Origin: Spinacia oleracea
Lineage: Eukaryota; Streptophyta; Magnoliopsida; Caryophyllales; Amaranthaceae
DNA: 64,000 nt
NCBI RefSeq assembly: GCF_020520425.1
Contig: NC_079487.1
Coordinates: 44,647,219 to 44,711,218, forward strand
Direction of reading: 5' to 3'
A model generated the notes under the pieces. That model saw nothing but the letters and a program-made list of their open reading frames with translations, was not told the DNA's origin and did no database searches. This document shows positions 43,959 to 55,389 of the stretch, piece by piece (the first letter of the stretch is position 1; every line of letters begins with the position of its first letter). Both the position numbers and the translations under genes were made by a program.

Positions 43959-45933
43959 GAGGAATCCCCGTACACTCAAAGTTTCTGGACGCCTAGTGCT
44001 AAGGCGGCTTCCAGGCCCATGATGCATGCTTTATATTCTGCCGCATTGTTTGTGACGTTGAATTGCAGTTTTGCTGATATAGGAATGTGAGTGCCGTCTG
44101 GGGATACTAGGATTACTCTAACACCACATCCGTTCTGGTTGGAATCTTCCACTTCTGCCTCGACAGGACAGTTGGCTAGGAAATCTGAGCCTGCTGAACC
44201 CTTGATAGACTTCTGTGGAATGTATTTCAGGTCGAATTCTGCTAGCATGAGCAACCATCTGGACAACCGTCCGTTGAGTGTTGGTTTTTCGAATAGATAC
44301 TTGAGAGGATCCGCTTTGCTGATCACATGTACTGTATGGGAGAGCATGTAGTGCCGTAGTTTCTTTGTGGCCCAAACCAAGGCAATACTGAGTTTCTCGA
44401 GGTGAGTGTATTTGGTCTCGTACTCGATCAACGTTTTGCTTATGTAGTATACGACATTCTCCTTGCCTTCTATTTCCTGGGCAAGCATAGTCCCCACTCT
44501 TCAATCCGTTGTTGTGAGGTAGAGCCTGAGGGGAATCCCTGGCATGGCGGGCTTTAGTACTGGTGGGTTGGAAAGTTAGCTCTTGATTGTATCGAATGCA
44601 TGTTGAAAGTCGTTATCCCACACTATGGGCTCGCTTTTTCAGAGCTTTTGAAATACCGGTTCACAGATCATCGTGAGTCTTGAAATGAACCTGCTGATAT
44701 ATTGTAGTCTGCCGAGAAAACCCCGAGTTTCCTTTTCATTCGTTGGTGGTTGCATCTCGAGAATTGCTTTGATTTTCGAAGGATCAGCCTCTATGCCCCG
44801 AGAGCTGATAACATATCCGAGTAACTTGCCTGACGTTACCCCGAATGCACACTTTTGAGGATTGAGCCTCATATTGTATTGTCTGAGCCGGTCGAAAAAC
44901 TTTCGAAGTACTGAGGTATGCTCGTGCCTTTCTTTGGTTTTGACAATCATGTCGTCGACATATACCTCAATTTCCCTGTGAATCATATCGCTCATGATGG
45001 TTGTGGATGTTCTTTGATAAGTTGCTCCTGCGTTCTTTAGTCCGAACGGCATAACTGTATAGCAATATGTGCCCCACTGAGTGATGAAGGTTGTCTTCTC
45101 TATGTCTTCCTCTGCCATGGGAATCTGATTGTAGCCTGCGTACCCGTCCATAAAAGAGAGTAAGGCATGATTTGCGGTGTTGAAGATGTCGATGTGAGGC
45201 AATGGAAAACCGTCTTTAGGGCTGGCCCTGTTAAGATCTCTGTAGTCCACACACATTCGTACTTTGCCATCTTTCTTTGGAACTGGGACGACATTTGCGA
45301 TCGATTCTGGATATTTAGCTTCTCGAATAAACCCGGCTCTAGCTGCTTGGAGACCTCTTCTTGAATTTTGAGGGAAACATCCGGTTTCATGCGACGGATT
45401 TTCTGCTTGATGGGTTTTGAACCTGGAATAAGGGGAATTGTATGCTGACCGATGCTTGGATAAACCCCTGGCATATCATGATATGACCATGCGAAGACGT
45501 CTACATACTCTGAAAGTAGCTTGATAAGATCGTCCCCCTCTGCTTGAGAAAGAGTTAAACCAATCTGAACTAGTTTTGAATCACTGTTGTTAGAAAGGTT
45601 GGTTTTTTATGTTTCCTTAATTATGGGCGTCCTGTTTTCATGATTTTCGATAGATTTTAGAAATTCAAAGTCAGTTTCTTGTGAAGCAAAGTTGTTTGGA
45701 TTAGGATTGTGTTTTGAATTAGAACTCGAAGAGTAAGTAGAAATTGAAGTGTTATTGAGATCAGCAATCATTACATCGACTGTTTTGACTTGAAGTTCGG
45801 CCTTTAGAGGCTCTTGATTGATGCAAGACTCTAGTTCTAGACACTTCGACTCATTGCTAGACTCAGATCCAGACTCATCCTCCAACTCGGACTCGCTCAT
45901 CATAGATCCTTCGCCCACTGTAATCTTGAACAT
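43959..45933 (-). pseudogene. G1 pol: RT and partial RNase H
   Basis: 45933-45607 is an acidic Ser/Asn-rich linker. 45474-45100 and 45256-44639 overlap through a frame change and hold VCVDYRDLNRASPKDGFPLP-like RT, MPFGLKNAGATYQR and YVDDMIVKTKERHEH. 44639 stops after EPVFQKL. 44497-43976 is RNase H (VYYISKTL, WATKKLRHYML, NNAAEYKACIMGL). Compared with G2, about 24 residues are gone just before SNQNGCGV, including the FDGAS strand with the first catalytic Asp of the second RNase H module. The right part is cut by the Copia-B junction. Confidence 0.85.
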
Positions 45934-45969
45934 TTTGCCATTTGGAGCAGATATCTTGAGAGACTTCCT

Positions 45970-47632
45970 CTAGCCCTTGACCATCTTCTCACTTGGAGTA
46001 ATTAGCTTAGATGGGTCGAAATCTTCGATTTGAGTGATCATTTGAACCATGGTGTCTTCGGAAATGATTGGGGTTATTTCCTGGCCAAACAGTAGACCGA
46101 AATCTGATGAATCAAGGCATTCAGGGGTAGCCTTGTCTTGTATCGGAGGAGCATCCTCTAGAAAGTGACAGTCTTGAAAAATCTCGAACCTAGGGTAGAG
46201 GATCCCCTTTGAAGAGTCATAGAAAGGTTCTGGGAAGTCAAAGTATAAGTCATCCTCTCCTTCTTTCACGAATTTCCCATTGAATGTGAGTTGATGATGA
46301 GGTATTTTGAATTGATCTTTGCCAGCTCGACGGGCTTTTAGCTTAGCCTTTTGCTGCTTGTCATCGAACTTACTTGGCTTGTATCCCAGTCCGCAACAGT
46401 TAGTCTGTCCTTGGGCCTTGAAAGGAGATTCGGTGGGCGGTGACAGAGTAGTGCCCAAGAAGCGCCCACGCTTGATCATCATGCGCTTTGCCATGGGATT
46501 CATTCTGGATTCGATGGCTCCAACTTCAGCACTGAATCCCCAAAGGTCTTCGTCGTTGTCATCATGTTCGATTAATATCAGAGCCTTGTCGGCTATTTTG
46601 GTTCTTGGATGGGAGGCATGCAGGGTAATGACATTTCCTTGGACCTCCATTCGGACTTTTTGGTGGAGTGAGGATGACACTGCTTTGAGGTCATGGATCC
46701 AAGGTCTTCCCAATAGGAGATTGAAACTTGCTTTGATGTTGAGCACTTGAAAGCTTACTTTCCGCTCGATCGGCCCTGTGCGGAGTAGTAGAGTGAGAGT
46801 TCCCATTGCTTCCCGGCGAGTGTTGTCATAGGCACGAACACCTTGGGAGGAACTAGAAAAGTAATTAGGGGTGAAACCCAAATTTTCAGCAGTGCGGAGA
46901 GGACACACATTTATAGCTAGATCCATTGTCCACTAGAGTCATGGGGATGATCTTTTCTTTGTATTCAACAGTCAAATAGAGAGCCTTGTGATGGCCTGCC
47001 CCCTCAGGTGGGAGGTCTTCATTAGTAAAGGTGATTCCTTCTTCCAGATTTGTAAGTAACCCGATCAACTCGTCAGGAGTGACTTCTGGGGTGACATTCA
47101 ACTTGACAAGAGCATTGATAAGAGCAGTGCGGTGCTCCACAGAGGAAGCCATGAGTTGCCAGATATTAACCTTTGCCTTAGTGCGCTTCAATTGCTTGAT
47201 TAGAGGGTTCTCCTCGGTGGGTAGAGGAACATTAGTTGTCGGTGCCGTTCTGTTGGCTGGCTCTTGAATTCGACCAGACCTAGTCATGACTTGAACACTG
47301 TTTTCTGCCTTAGGGTCCAAGTACCAGTCGGCGCTCACGATTTCTCGGCATTCATCGTCAGAGATGTTTTCAATAGGAGGGTCCTGATATGTGTCTTCAT
47401 CATCGCTGGCCCAGATCCCACAAATGTCTCCTTGAGGTAACCCAAATTCTGAGTTTTCACTTGGCTACACAAGGTGTGGCACAGGCCTTTGGTTGTGAAA
47501 TATTTCCTCTACCTAGAAAGGGCCCACAGCATGGAAAAGAGTTTCTTGATTGTCCTCGAGAGCCCTTATGCGAGCCTCCGCTTCCTCAACACGTTCATAG
47601 AGCTCTGCTACAGCTGCTGCTAGTGAAGTCAT
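45970..47632 (-). pseudogene. G1 gag remnant and aspartic protease
   Basis: The start MTSLAAAVAELYERVEEAEA (47632) is coiled-coil-like and continues with in-frame stops near 47515 and 47465. 47338-46886 has RTKAKVNIWQLMASSVEHR, DLPPEGAGHHKALYL and the protease motif LVDNGSS, then a frame change. 46926-45970 continues from INVCPLRTAENLGF to NLLLGRPWIHDLKAV and a long acidic C-terminal linker. The capsid core and zinc knuckle seen in G2 (CKHHQGKGHDIEDC) are absent, so an internal gag deletion is likely. Confidence 0.78.
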
Positions 47633-47929
47633 CTTGAATAAGACTTTGAGAGGAGGAGTCTGAGCATCTATTTAGGACATGATTTTGAACTTTAGAATTT
47701 GAACTTCCCGACACATGGTATGATATGCATGAAATGAATGAGACCTAGACTTAACTCTAAGTGCCACTCCGAAGATTCGGGATTTTGGATTTTTGTACTT
47801 GTATCCGGGATTTGCAACCCGTTGGAAATGTTTGAGAGGAGCCTTCATTCTTTTGTGGAAGTTGACTCTTTGTACTAGAACTTGGAATATCGAAAAATGT
47901 ATATTTCGACCTATTGGAAATGGGACTAT

Positions 47930-48440
47930 TTTAAAGGGAATTTCAACTCGTTCGAGAATTTTGGAAATTGGACTCGTACTAGGAAATTGAATTTTGTATT
48001 ATTTCAATGGAATTTCATCCCGTCAATATTTTAGGGGATTTCAACCCGTTGGACTTGAAGTATTTGAAGGGAATTTCAACCCGATTGAAAGGGAATTGAT
48101 TTTGTATTATTTCAAGGGAATTCCAACCCGTCAATATTTTAGGGGAGTTTTAAACCATTGGATCTTGTAATATTTGAGGGGAATTTCAACCTGTTGAATG
48201 GAATTTTGAACTTGTATTATTTCTGGGGAGTTTAAACCTGTTGGAAAATTGGACTTGTATAATTTTAGGGGATTTTCAACCCGTTGGAAGTATTTGGAAT
48301 GGGGTTTGTATTATTTCAGGGGATTTTCAACCCGGAGATAGAATATGGAATTTGAATTTGTATTATTTCAGGGGATTTTCAACCCATTGGAAGATCAGAC
48401 TTGTATTATTTCAGGGGATTTTCAACCCGTTGGAAGTATT
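47930..48440. repeat. Minisatellite with GGGGATTTTCAACCCGTTGGAA core
   Basis: About eleven units of roughly 40-60 bp share GGGGATTTTCAACCCGTTGG and TTGTATTATTTCA. Units nearer 48440 are more alike, suggesting recent expansion there. Confidence 0.85.
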
Positions 48441-48589
48441 TTGAACTTTGTACTGGGGAGCAATAGAAAGAAAGAGTTTTTTGTAACTTGAAGATGAATT
48501 TGAAATTTGAATTTGACTCGAAGTTTGAACTTTGAAATGGAAAAGACGCACTTTTGTATATAGGATATGAGGCTTTGTATTTTGAAAAC

Positions 48590-49520
48590 TCCGGCATCAT
48601 GCCGCCATGGAGTTGAGGGATTGAATTTGGAAATTTGAAAGTCCAGCCTTATGCCGCCGTGGACTTGGAATCTTGAAGTATAGGACTTGAGATTGAATTG
48701 AGAACTTCGAACTTGAGGTTTGAAATTTAGAATAGAAAAGTCGGCATTACGATGGCATGAATTTGGAATTTGATACTTGAAGCTTGAAATTTTGAAAGAT
48801 CGAGTTGGAAAGTTGGCATTATGCCGGTATGGGTTTGGACATTTGAATTTGAGATTGGAATTGGCAACTTGAGTTTGAGGTTTGACGACTTGAATGTTTG
48901 AAATAGAAAAATCCGGCATTACGCCGTTGGATTTGAGTTTTGAACTTGAAATTTGACTAGAAAATCCGGCATTATGACGCCGTTGGATTTGAGTTTGAAC
49001 TTGAAATTTGACTAGAAAATCCGGCATTATGACGCTGTTGGATTAAGTCTTGAATTTGGAACTTGAAACTCGAAATTTAACTAGAAAATCCGGCATTATG
49101 GCGTCGTTGGATTTGGACTTGAAAATTGAGGTTTTGGACTAGAAAATTTGAATTTGAACTTGAAACTCGAAATTTGGACTAGAAAATCCGGCATTATGAC
49201 GTCGTTGGATTTGAACTTTGACTTGGAAACTTGAGGTTTGGATTTGAAAATCCGGCATTATGACGCCGTTGGATTGAATTTTGAACTTTGAAATTTTGAC
49301 TAGAAAATCCGGCATTATGACGCCGTTGGATTGAATTTTGAACTTTGAAATTTTGACTAGAAAATCCGGCATTATGACGCCGTTGGATTAAGTCTTGAAT
49401 TTGGAATTTGGACTTGAGAATCCGGCATTATGACGCCGTTGGATTGAATTTTCAACTCGGAATTTGGAATTTGGACTCGAAAATCCGGCATTATGACGCC
49501 GTTGGATTGAATTTTGAATT
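48590..49520. repeat. Minisatellite with ATCCGGCATTATGACGCCGTTGG core
   Basis: Around fourteen units, period about 52-97 bp. Ten well-kept copies of AAATCCGGCATTATGACGCC start near 48909, 48962, 49017, 49088, 49185, 49250, 49305, 49363, 49420 and 49484; degenerate ones lie from 48591. Two adjacent units (49250-49370) are nearly identical. Confidence 0.88.
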
Positions 49521-50398
49521 TGGCATTTGTGCGTGAGGCGTGTTTAAGGGTTTTGAATCAAATGGAGTGACACTCCTAAAGACCCTAAAATCGGCGATTT
49601 AGATGCATGAGGTTTGAATGATGATATAGGGGTTTGGTTTCCTAGTTGGAGGCTAATGGCTTTTGGCAAGCTAGAACTCGAGGTTAGCCATTCACGCGTG
49701 CAAAGACGCCCACACAATGCACAAGTAGCACTTTGTCACACTAGTCATGAATATGAATTCGACATGCAAAGTTCTCAACCTAAGGTCGGTCTAAGTTTTG
49801 TATGATGCAAGTGGTCGGCTTAGGGTGTCAAAAGGTACTCGACTAAGAGACGGATCCGGCGACAAACTTGCACATCCGCCTAAGGGAAGTGTGTGTCGAC
49901 GGACGACCTCCATACTTGACATCGGGAATGTCAAGTAAATGCCAAGTTTCGGTAGGCGCGGAAATGGTCACACACTTTGGTCCGGAACCGTATGGAGAGT
50001 CACCATTTCGTTGCCCCCGGGGCTAGCCCGAATGTAGAACACATCAGTTTGGGCAAAGGTAGAAATTCATTTTGCACAAATATGGTTTTCGAAAAATGCA
50101 TGAAATGCCTAGAAATTGAAATTGAAATCGTACTTGAATTTGTATTTATAAAGCTCGTTTTTCGGCACTCGTTCACGAGGTTTGGGGCGTCCTTCCAAAT
50201 TCAAAAATAGACTAACTCCCAACACGAAAAGTTGAGCAAAATTGGGCAACAAGCCACTGTGAGCCACTGTCCTGGATGCAGGCAGCGGCGTTGGGCGCAG
50301 GGGCTGCGCCTGGCGCCAGTGGTGGCATCCAGTATTTAAGCAGATCAGTGGCTTGCTGCTCGAAATCTGCTCGCATTTTCGAAATTGAAATTAGAAAG

Positions 50399-50416
50399 TC
50401 CCCAGTGGAGTCGCCA
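50399..50416 (-). promoter_or_regulatory. Primer binding site of gypsy G1
   Basis: On the - strand TGGCGACTCCACTGGGGAC follows the LTR end after a few bases. This string is typical just after the 5' LTR of Tat-type gypsy elements. It shows that the LTR at 50421-52479 serves as the 5' LTR of G1. Confidence 0.8.
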
Positions 50417-50990
50417 GAATTGTAGGGGGTTATTTTTGTGAAATTTGTTTCCCGTTCTACAAGAGGGGCGGTTCTTTAGAAAACCATTGTATTTTTGTAC
50501 CTCGAAGGAGTCGCCGCCAAAAATTGTTTAAAGTCTCGTTTGGAAAGACCGCAAGTGACTCTTTTTTGGATAAGGCTTTGAATCCTCGAAACGGATGGGT
50601 GAGATCCGGGCACAGGAACGAAATGCTTATTCCGCGAGCTTTAGAAATATTCAAGTACGTTGGCACAACATTTTCGAAAATATACCCTAGATTAGACTAT
50701 GTGGGTTTGAATTTAGAGCAAATAGAATCTCTACTTTGTATGGTGGTCACTTTGCTTTAAAGATTGATTTAAAGGAACCTAAGGCCGGTTTGTCCAAGAA
50801 ATTATCTTTGTTAAGCGTGATGTAACCTTGTATTTTGTTGTATTTAGCATGTGCGGTGATGAAAGCAATAAAGCAAATAAAGCAACATCACAATACTAAA
50901 TAAAGTGCAGAATTAGTAAATACAAGACCCCCTAGAAATGGACTAGGGAGTAGGTCCACATTGCCTAGAAATGGACTAGGCAAGTAAAGA

Positions 50991-51118
50991 TGCGGAATTG
51001 AAAGTGCGGAATTGAAATTACGGAATTGAAAGTGCGATATTTAAAGTGCGGTATTGAAATTGCGGTATTGAAATTGCGGAATTGAAATTGCAATATTGAA
51101 AGGTGCATAATTGAAACT
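50991..51118. repeat. 15-16-bp tandem repeat in gypsy LTR
   Basis: About eight copies of TGCGGAATTGAAAT-like units (variants TGCGGTATTGAAAT, TGCGATATTTAAAG). Confidence 0.85.
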
Positions 51119-51907
51119 TGTACTAGGGCACATGAGATTCGAACGCCAAGCGGCTCCTTAAAAATAAGTGCTCCCGACACGAATTCAAAGCAAAAAATCT
51201 CAACTTGGGAGAGTTTGCTCAACCCAAATATCCTAGACTTTGCATATTGAACTTGAACTTGTAAGCTTGAATATTGAAATATTGAACTTGAAATACTTGA
51301 AATTAAGAGACTTGAATCTCAAAGGTCGGCCCTTTTAATGTTGAAAAGGTTAGACCTTTGATAGGCTCTCAGTTGAAAGGATCCTAGTTTAGGGAAGTAG
51401 TCATGAGCAACCCTAAACATGGTGGGATCTCGAAATTTGAAAACTTGAACTTGTATATTGAAAAAATGGAGTTTTGGATCTCAAAAGACTAAACCTTTAA
51501 GAGTTAAAAAGGTGTCATCTTTGATTACTCCATAATTGAAGGTGATTCTAGTTCGAAGAGGTGATTGCAAACAACTTTGAACATCCTTGAATCTTGAAAG
51601 TTTGCATTTTTGTATTTTGAAAAGTTTTGATTTTGAAAAAATGTATGATTGTTGCAAGTGACATTTTTAATAATAAAAATTCCAACTTCCTAATCATTTG
51701 GAAATCAAAACAACATGATTGAATATGGTGGGATTCGGAATTACCTATTTAGGTTTAGGCAAGAATTCCTTTTAGAGCTCCCAATTGCTTAGAATTAGAA
51801 ATTTTGTATGTGTTTTGAAGGGTTTTTAATTTGTATTTTGAGGCGTAATGTCAGTATTACGACGTTGTATTTCGTTGTTCTCCTCTTTTGATGCTAAAAA
51901 TGAGGGG

Positions 51908-51915
51908 TATTTATA
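51908..51915 (-). promoter_or_regulatory. TATA box in gypsy LTR
   Basis: On the - strand CCTATAAATACCCC, a good plant TATA box in the sense orientation of gag-pol. Confidence 0.6.
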
Positions 51916-52479
51916 GGAGGAATGGGTGCAAGACGCCATCACACGCCAGCTTAGCACGCCGAGGCAGCGTTGGGCGCTGGTGACGTGGCGTGAATGCCGC
52001 CAAAGCAAGGACGCGGGCTCCGTCCTTGTTTCGTCTTGTAGTGTTGTACCTTTGTACGAATAGTACTAGGCTTGGCGTTTTGTGTTTGCTTGGAGGTTAA
52101 GGCATTATTTTGCGTCTAAAAACAAGCCTTTCTCGGGTTTTGAATTCCGGTTTTACGGGACGGGGCCCGGCATGCTCGATTTTGTGGGTCGGCTCCCGAA
52201 TTTGACTTGCCTTATATGATTTTGAGTGGAAAAGGCCTAGTAAAACCAATGGGATGGTCTACTAGATGTGATTGTACTTGGATTTTGAAATTGGATTTTA
52301 AAAGTTGTGTTTTGTACCGAGAACCGAAAGGGGAACGGCCTCGGGAATTGGATTTTGGATTTTGAATTTTGGAAATGTTCATAGCAATTGGGATTTCCTC
52401 CTGGAGTTATTCTAACCGCTTAGTAAGGATAATGGTATCGTCATCATCCCAGAGGGGAGACACAAATTATGTGTCTACA

Positions 52480-53227
52480 CCCGTATTTTAGGAGGATAGC
52501 ATGATTTGATGTTTGATGCCTGGTGGAGAAAACCGTAGCAGCAAAGGACGTGCAATCAGCACGGAGGACCGTGCGCTGAAGATTCCTGCGCATGCAGCAG
52601 GTCAGCGCCCATCGCTGAGCTCGACGTTTGGCGCGGGGTTGCGCTATAAAAGCCCCCTTGCCGTGCCATTTGAAGAGCAAGCACTTTCATTCTCTTGCTT
52701 TTTCTCTCTCAAAGGTCGAATACTCTCCCCTTGATCTTGTTCTTGCCTTGCCCATGTAAGTATTTTATGTTTTGCTTATGAAATAATATATAGGATTGCA
52801 TGTAGCTTTGATATTTTTGTACTTTGAAATGATGCTTGTATGATATCAGGCTTCTTTAATCTTGTAGAAAATTGTTTGATAGCCACTTGAACTTGAACTG
52901 TTGGAACTTGTAGATTTGAATTTTTTAATTTTGAAATGTTTCTTGAACTTTGTACATGGCATTCGTAGATAATGGTCTCACTGGCGACCCAGATGTTGCT
53001 TGTAGAACTTTGAATATTGGCTTCGGCATGGATAGCATAGGCGTTGGTGTGTTCGTATACCTTCTTTGGCATGGATATCCTAGGCGTTGTTGTAGAACTT
53101 GTATGTTGAAGTCCCTGGCTGAATTTGTACCGCCACTGGGGATTTTTGAATCTTGACTTTTGTACGAGCTAGTATATGATAGTCCCCAGTTTAGGATCTT
53201 GATATTTCGTATTCTGCATGATTTAGT
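52480..53227 (+). other. Upstream region of G2 PMD gene
   Basis: Holds a TATA box (52644-52651), a pyrimidine-rich leader and about two units of the 46-bp repeat (53020-53090). Homologous to 24880-25724. No gene. Confidence 0.65.
52644..52651 (+). promoter_or_regulatory. TATA box of G2 antisense PMD gene
   Basis: CTATAAAAGC in GGGGTTGCGCTATAAAAGCC, matching the G1 copy at 25019. Confidence 0.65.
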
Positions 53228-55389
53228 ATGCCTCGTCACACTCGGAGAAAGCTTGCCGAACGTTCGGTGGTTCGAGCCGCCATGGAGGATGCTTCGGATG
53301 ATGAAGCGGCTGTGACTGACGTGCCGGAGGCGGGCATGGTACCCCGGAGAGTATCCACCTTCGTTGGCACTGGCTCGAGTCCCTCCGATCTAGTGTTCCG
53401 ACCGGAGTTTCATTTGTCAGCGGCCTCGCGCTGGTTTGGTGAGTCTTGTACTGTGCTTTGTCTTTTTTTGAACTTGTATAGGTTTTGAACTGATCGGCTG
53501 ATGGAGATCCGTTACGCACTTTTTGGTATGAATGTTTGTAGGAGGAGGAGGTCGACCCCGAGGACATTCCCTATGCTCACAGGGTTGTCCTCTATGAGAA
53601 CTCGGATGGGGAGCAGGTGGAGGTGACCGTCACAAAGTTTTTCCGGCTGTCCGTGCTGACGCGGAGGCTATTGAGACCTGGTTGCAGACGAGCCTGGTCG
53701 ATTTCTGGCGTGCCATGGGAGATACTCAGAGGAGAACGGGCATCAAACCCCGGTTAAAGGCCTTGCTGGAGCGGTGGTGGGATACCACCAACACCTTTCA
53801 TATGGCATGGGGGGAGATCACTATCACCCCTTTCGAGTTTGCTATGATCACATGTCTTCCCTTCTCTGAGAGGAACATGATTTTTGGTTCTGAACTGACG
53901 TGGCACTCGAGTGGTGTCAGGGACTTGCTTGGCCCTGTTGTCGACTTGGCGGATGATGACACCCACGCTTCTATGACGGTGATCATGGCTGCGATCCGTA
54001 ACGTGAACATATATGCGGAGCAGAGGGTTCGGCTCTTCCTCTTGGCTCTGATGAGTAGAGTGATGGGCCCGAGCAGGAACAGTCGGGTGCATGTTGGCTT
54101 CGTGACGACTTTGCAGGATAATACGCCATACGTGGTACTTCGGGGAGCGAGTGTCCATTCAGCATAGTACGGGGGGGCAGGCTTGTCCCTAAGGACCCAC
54201 CGGAGTCCATGTTAGCGCTAGACGAAGAACTTGCCCAGCTCTATTTGAATGCTAGGGGCGATGCTGTTTGTCTCCCTTGGGAGAACTTTGTAGATAGGAG
54301 GGGCCATTATGAGGACCTTTGGAAGAGGCTTGCTCCACCTGTACGCTTAGTACTGCCGGTGAGCTTTTGAATTTTGTATCATGGATTCTTGTACTCTTGT
54401 ATAATTGTATTCTTGTAGCCTTGTATAATTGAATCATTGTATGAATGTTTGTAGGAGGAGGAGGTCGACCCCGAGGATATTCCCTATGCTCACAGGGTTG
54501 TCCGCTATGAGAACTCGGATGGGGAGCAGGTGGAGGTGACCGTCCCTGTAGCTTCTCCTCCGCACCGGAGGTCGTATGATGTTGTACCAGAGCATTATGC
54601 AGTTGTAAGTACTGTTGTATTTGCTTGAAACTGATTGTAATCTTGTATCTGGAAATTGATCTTGAATTTTGTATGCAGGCGCCTCAGGTGAGAGTGCGTC
54701 GCTAGATGCTTCTAATTGATTCTTTGAAGAGGCATTGTGCCAAGCTGACCCAAAAGCTTTCTGGCCGGGACAGAGAGGTGCTTTCATTGACTGTGAAATT
54801 TTGTACTCTAGAAATTCAAACTTGGATATCTGATTCTTGAAATTTGTATTTTGTATAGGAGCGCCATCGAGGTCGCAGAGGTTCTGTTGACAGGGAGCCC
54901 CAGGTGGAGATTTCGAGAGGGCAGGAAGGACCGAGCTTGGATCTGGGACAGGGGTCCGGTGCTGGTACTTATCAGAGGCATTCTGATGCTGACAAGGGAG
55001 CTGTCCCCTTTGTATATGTTGATCCTACCAGGCATTCTTTTGGGGGTGCGAGCAGTTCGAGGCCTTTTGTACCTCCTCCCGGCTATTACTTCGGAGCGAG
55101 CGGCTTTCAGCCTTGGGGTGTAGATCCTTGGACTTACTGGCAGGAGATGGAGAGGATGCGTCAGGCCCAGATTTTTGAGGCGCAGGGCCAGTTCATGGCG
55201 ATGCCGCAACTTTATCAGTAACCCTCCCCTCAGCAGGGAACTTATCATTCTCCCGGTGCTCTTTATATTTCGGAGCAGGAGCCTGGTACCCCTGGGACAG
55301 AGCTGGATCGGGATTTGGAGCGCAATAGGAGCCGAAACAGGAACAAGGAGCCTGCGGTTGACATTACGGCTGATGATGACTCAGACTGA
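53228..55389 (+). pseudogene. Antisense plant mobile domain (PMD) gene, G2 copy
   Basis: The start ATG (53228) gives MPRHTRRKLAERSVVRAAME, without the stop seen in G1. Exon 1 ends at 53438 before GTGAGT. A PMD exon (about 53640-54110) carries FWRAMGD, WWDTTNTFHMAWGEITITP and PSRNSRVHVGF. Sequence then resumes with PYVVLRGASVHSA, lacking the IWIYEHFP and VVWRPF exons of G1. Further exons follow: 54180-54360 (WENFVDRRGHYEDLWKRL) to donor GTGAGC, 54456-54602 (EEEVDPEDIPYAHRVVRYEN) to GTAAGT, one after TATGCAG (54679), and a final exon with Gly/Pro/Tyr-rich text ending DDDSD and stop at 55389. A 110-bp piece of the later exon and its acceptor is copied into intron 1 (53523-53632). Probably non-functional. 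Confidence 0.75.

Larger units (their letters stand above)
47633..50398 (-). other. G1 leader, repeat-rich and noncoding
   Basis: There is no credible gene. Two minisatellites (47930-48440 and 48590-49520) fill its gag-proximal part. 50280-50335 has GCGCAGGGGCTGCGCCTGGCGCC, similar to 55920-55960 in front of the DUF7745-like gene. Confidence 0.65.
43959..50420 (-). mobile_element. Gypsy G1, 5' portion (leader, gag/PR, RT, RNase H)
   Basis: Read on the - strand from the LTR at 50421-52479: PBS (50416-50399), repeat-rich leader (50398-47633), gag remnant and protease (47632-45970), RT and RNase H (45933-43959). Integrase and everything up to the PMD tail are missing, removed with the end of the Copia-B LTR. 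Tat-type features are VDNGS protease, YRDLNRASPKD and YVDDMIVK in RT. Confidence 0.8.
50421..52479 (-). repeat. Gypsy LTR shared by G1 (5') and G2 (3'), 2059 bp
   Basis: On the - strand it runs TGTAGACACATAATTTG...AACCCCCTACA. The PBS of G1 adjoins one end and the 3' portion of G2 the other. No clean purine tract is visible on the G2 side (CTCCTAAAATACGGG). It contains a short tandem repeat (50991-51118) and a TATA box on the - strand (51908-51915). No open frame of interest. Confidence 0.82.

Noticed and set aside
48406..49372. Frames of 64-201 codons in the gypsy leader
   Set aside because: They follow the minisatellite period and have repetitive Ser/Lys/Phe/Gln text; no family match.
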